NCBI GenBank assembly: GCA_028687525.1
Contig: JAQTZX010000064.1
Location: forward strand, 1-7,103
DNA: 7,103 nt
Origin: Candidatus Omnitrophota bacterium
Lineage (GTDB): Bacteria; Omnitrophota; Gorgyraeia; Gygaellales; Profunditerraquicolaceae
Direction of reading: 5' to 3'
The notes under the pieces: generated by a model
Seen by the model: the letters and a program-made list of their open reading frames with translations, nothing else
Told to the model about the DNA's origin: nothing
Database searches by the model: none
In this document: in pieces, positions 6,615 through 7,103 of the stretch
How positions within the stretch are numbered: the first letter of the stretch is position 1
Layout of the letters: every line of letters begins with the position of its first letter
Program-made: the position numbers and the translations under genes

Positions 6615-6618
6615 TACT
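6614..6618. repeat. Left copy of a 5-bp direct repeat flanking the palindromic element
   Basis: TTACT here is repeated at 6731-6735, immediately outside the 112-bp palindromic block. Its first base is the A of the ATPase start codon on the minus strand. It is interpreted as a target-site duplication. Five bases alone could match by chance, so the support comes from the combination with the restored stop/start junction. Confidence 0.5.
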
Positions 6619-6730
6619 GTCGGTTAATGAACGTTAATGACGGCATGAGTTAGGGACATCGGTTAAAAAAGGTTATCTTCACGCAACCTTCTTTAACAAC
6701 CTTTAACCCTCTTTAACCATCATTAACCTT
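6619..6730. repeat. Palindromic GGTTAA-decamer element, MITE-like
   Basis: This non-coding 112-bp block is built from decamers related to GGTTAAWGAN. On the minus strand five run head to tail with exact 10-nt spacing from 6728 to 6679: three clean copies, then two degenerate ones. On the plus strand copies start at 6622, 6632, 6661 and 6671. The two sets face each other. The outer arms 6622-6640 and 6710-6728 are complementary at 16 of 19 positions, with a perfect 9-bp end (GGTTAATGA / TCATTAACC). An inner stem lies at 6662-6697. TTACT flanks both sides. It separates a permease gene from its ATPase gene within one operon and leaves both reading frames intact. No open reading frame, promoter or U-tract terminator is evident. 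It could be a non-autonomous mobile element, a dispersed repeat family or a protein-binding array. Confidence 0.65.
6662..6697 (-). other. Inner hairpin of the palindromic element
   Basis: Arms 6662-6674 and 6685-6697 form a 13-bp stem around a 10-nt loop. One position pairs as G-U only in the minus-strand RNA; on the plus strand it is an A-C mismatch. This hints that the structure matters in the operon transcript. The six U residues lie inside the stem rather than after it, so it does not look like a normal terminator. Confidence 0.55.
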
Positions 6731-6735
6731 TTACT
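6731..6735. repeat. Right copy of the 5-bp direct repeat
   Basis: TTACT repeats the sequence at 6614-6618. On the minus strand it contains the TAA stop of the permease gene. See the left copy for interpretation. Confidence 0.5.
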
Positions 6736-7103
6736 CCCCCAGCCGCTCCTTCAACCCTTCAGCAATAAAATTAAATCCCAGTATTGTGATCAGGATCGCC
6801 GCCCCCGGAAAAACCGTTATCCACCAGGCGACTCCCAGGGTTGATTTTGACTCAATAAGTATATTGCCCCAGCTGGGGATCGGCGGTTGAACGCCAAGCC
6901 CCAGGAAACTCAGCCCGGATTCCAGGAGGATCGCGCCGGCAATACCCAGCGTGGCATTCACCAGTACCGGCCCCAGGGCATTGGGTATCAAATGCCGGAA
7001 AATAATCCTGAAATCGGAAGCCCCTAACGCTTTCTCGGCCTGAATGAACTCCCGTTCTTTTAATGAAAGGATCTCACTCCTGACCAGGCGCGCAGGCCCC
7101 ATC
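6731..7103 (-). CDS. Peptide/nickel-type ABC transporter permease (DppC/OppC-like), C-terminal part
   Basis: This is the C-terminal 123-124 codons of an inner-membrane permease of the binding-protein-dependent family; the N-terminal half and more lie beyond the right edge. The ATG at 7102 is almost certainly internal, because the sequence opens in the conserved ARLVRSEILSL segment (4-14). Visible features are the EAA loop that docks the ATPases, from FIQAEKALGASD (19-30) to HLIPN (37-41), a membrane segment at about 42-70, the family motif PPIPSWGNIL (73-82), and a last membrane segment at about 90-114 followed by a short cytoplasmic tail ending ERLGE. Full-length relatives are about 280-300 residues. 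The two ATPase genes follow, so the missing upstream genes are probably the other permease and a solute-binding protein. Confidence 0.93.
   Translation of the reverse strand, partial: MGPARLVRSEILSLKEREFIQAEKALGASDFRIIFRHLIPNALGPVLVNATLGIAGAILLESGLSFLGLGVQPPIPSWGNILIESKSTLGVAWWITVFPGAAILITILGFNFIAEGLKERLGE

Noticed and set aside
6662..6697. Intrinsic terminator reading of the inner hairpin.
   Set aside because: The stem is AT-rich and the U run is inside the stem; no U tract follows it in the minus-strand RNA.
6622..6728. CRISPR array reading of the regular repeats.
   Set aside because: Units are about 10 nt with no unique spacers, occur in both orientations, and have no cas genes nearby.

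Overview
The window is 7.1 kb of bacterial chromosome of moderate GC content. Every recognisable gene is on the minus strand, so transcription runs from the right edge to the left. Nothing looks like a phage, plasmid or defence island. The lineage cannot be fixed from the sequence. Proteins are divergent but complete, and the join of rplM-rpsI to an argCJBD cluster would fit an uncultured candidate phylum (for example Omnitrophota-like bacteria); that is a guess from style and gene order only.

Region 1 (7103 to 5041) is the distal part of a peptide/nickel-type ABC importer operon: the C-terminal end of a DppC/OppC-like permease, then a DppD/OppD-type ATPase and a DppF/OppF-type ATPase. The permease and first ATPase are separated by a 112-bp palindromic block of GGTTAA-type decamers (6619-6730). 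It is bracketed by a 5-bp direct repeat, TTACT. Removing the block and one repeat copy leaves a one-base stop/start overlap (TAATG) between the two genes, so it looks like a small MITE-like insertion at a translationally coupled junction. This is the most unusual object in the window.

Region 2 (5040 to 4101) is the ribosomal protein pair rplM (L13) and rpsI (S9). A near-consensus sigma-70 promoter (TTGACT, 16 nt, TATAAT) ends only 8 nt before the rplM ATG and there is no Shine-Dalgarno sequence, so the mRNA is predicted to be leaderless or nearly so. A strong intrinsic terminator closes the unit.

Region 3 (4075 to 1) is an arginine operon with its own promoter: argC, argJ, argB and argD, the last cut by the left window edge. 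ArgJ implies the acetyl-recycling (cyclic) ornithine pathway: ArgB phosphorylates N-acetylglutamate, ArgC reduces it, ArgD transaminates it, and ArgJ moves the acetyl group from N-acetylornithine back to glutamate. ArgB carries the N-terminal helix and C-terminal motif seen in arginine-inhibited kinases, so flux is probably controlled at the enzyme level. No gene-free stretch exceeds 300 bases. The longest gaps are 4000-4155 (promoter and terminator) and 6615-6730 (the repeat element).
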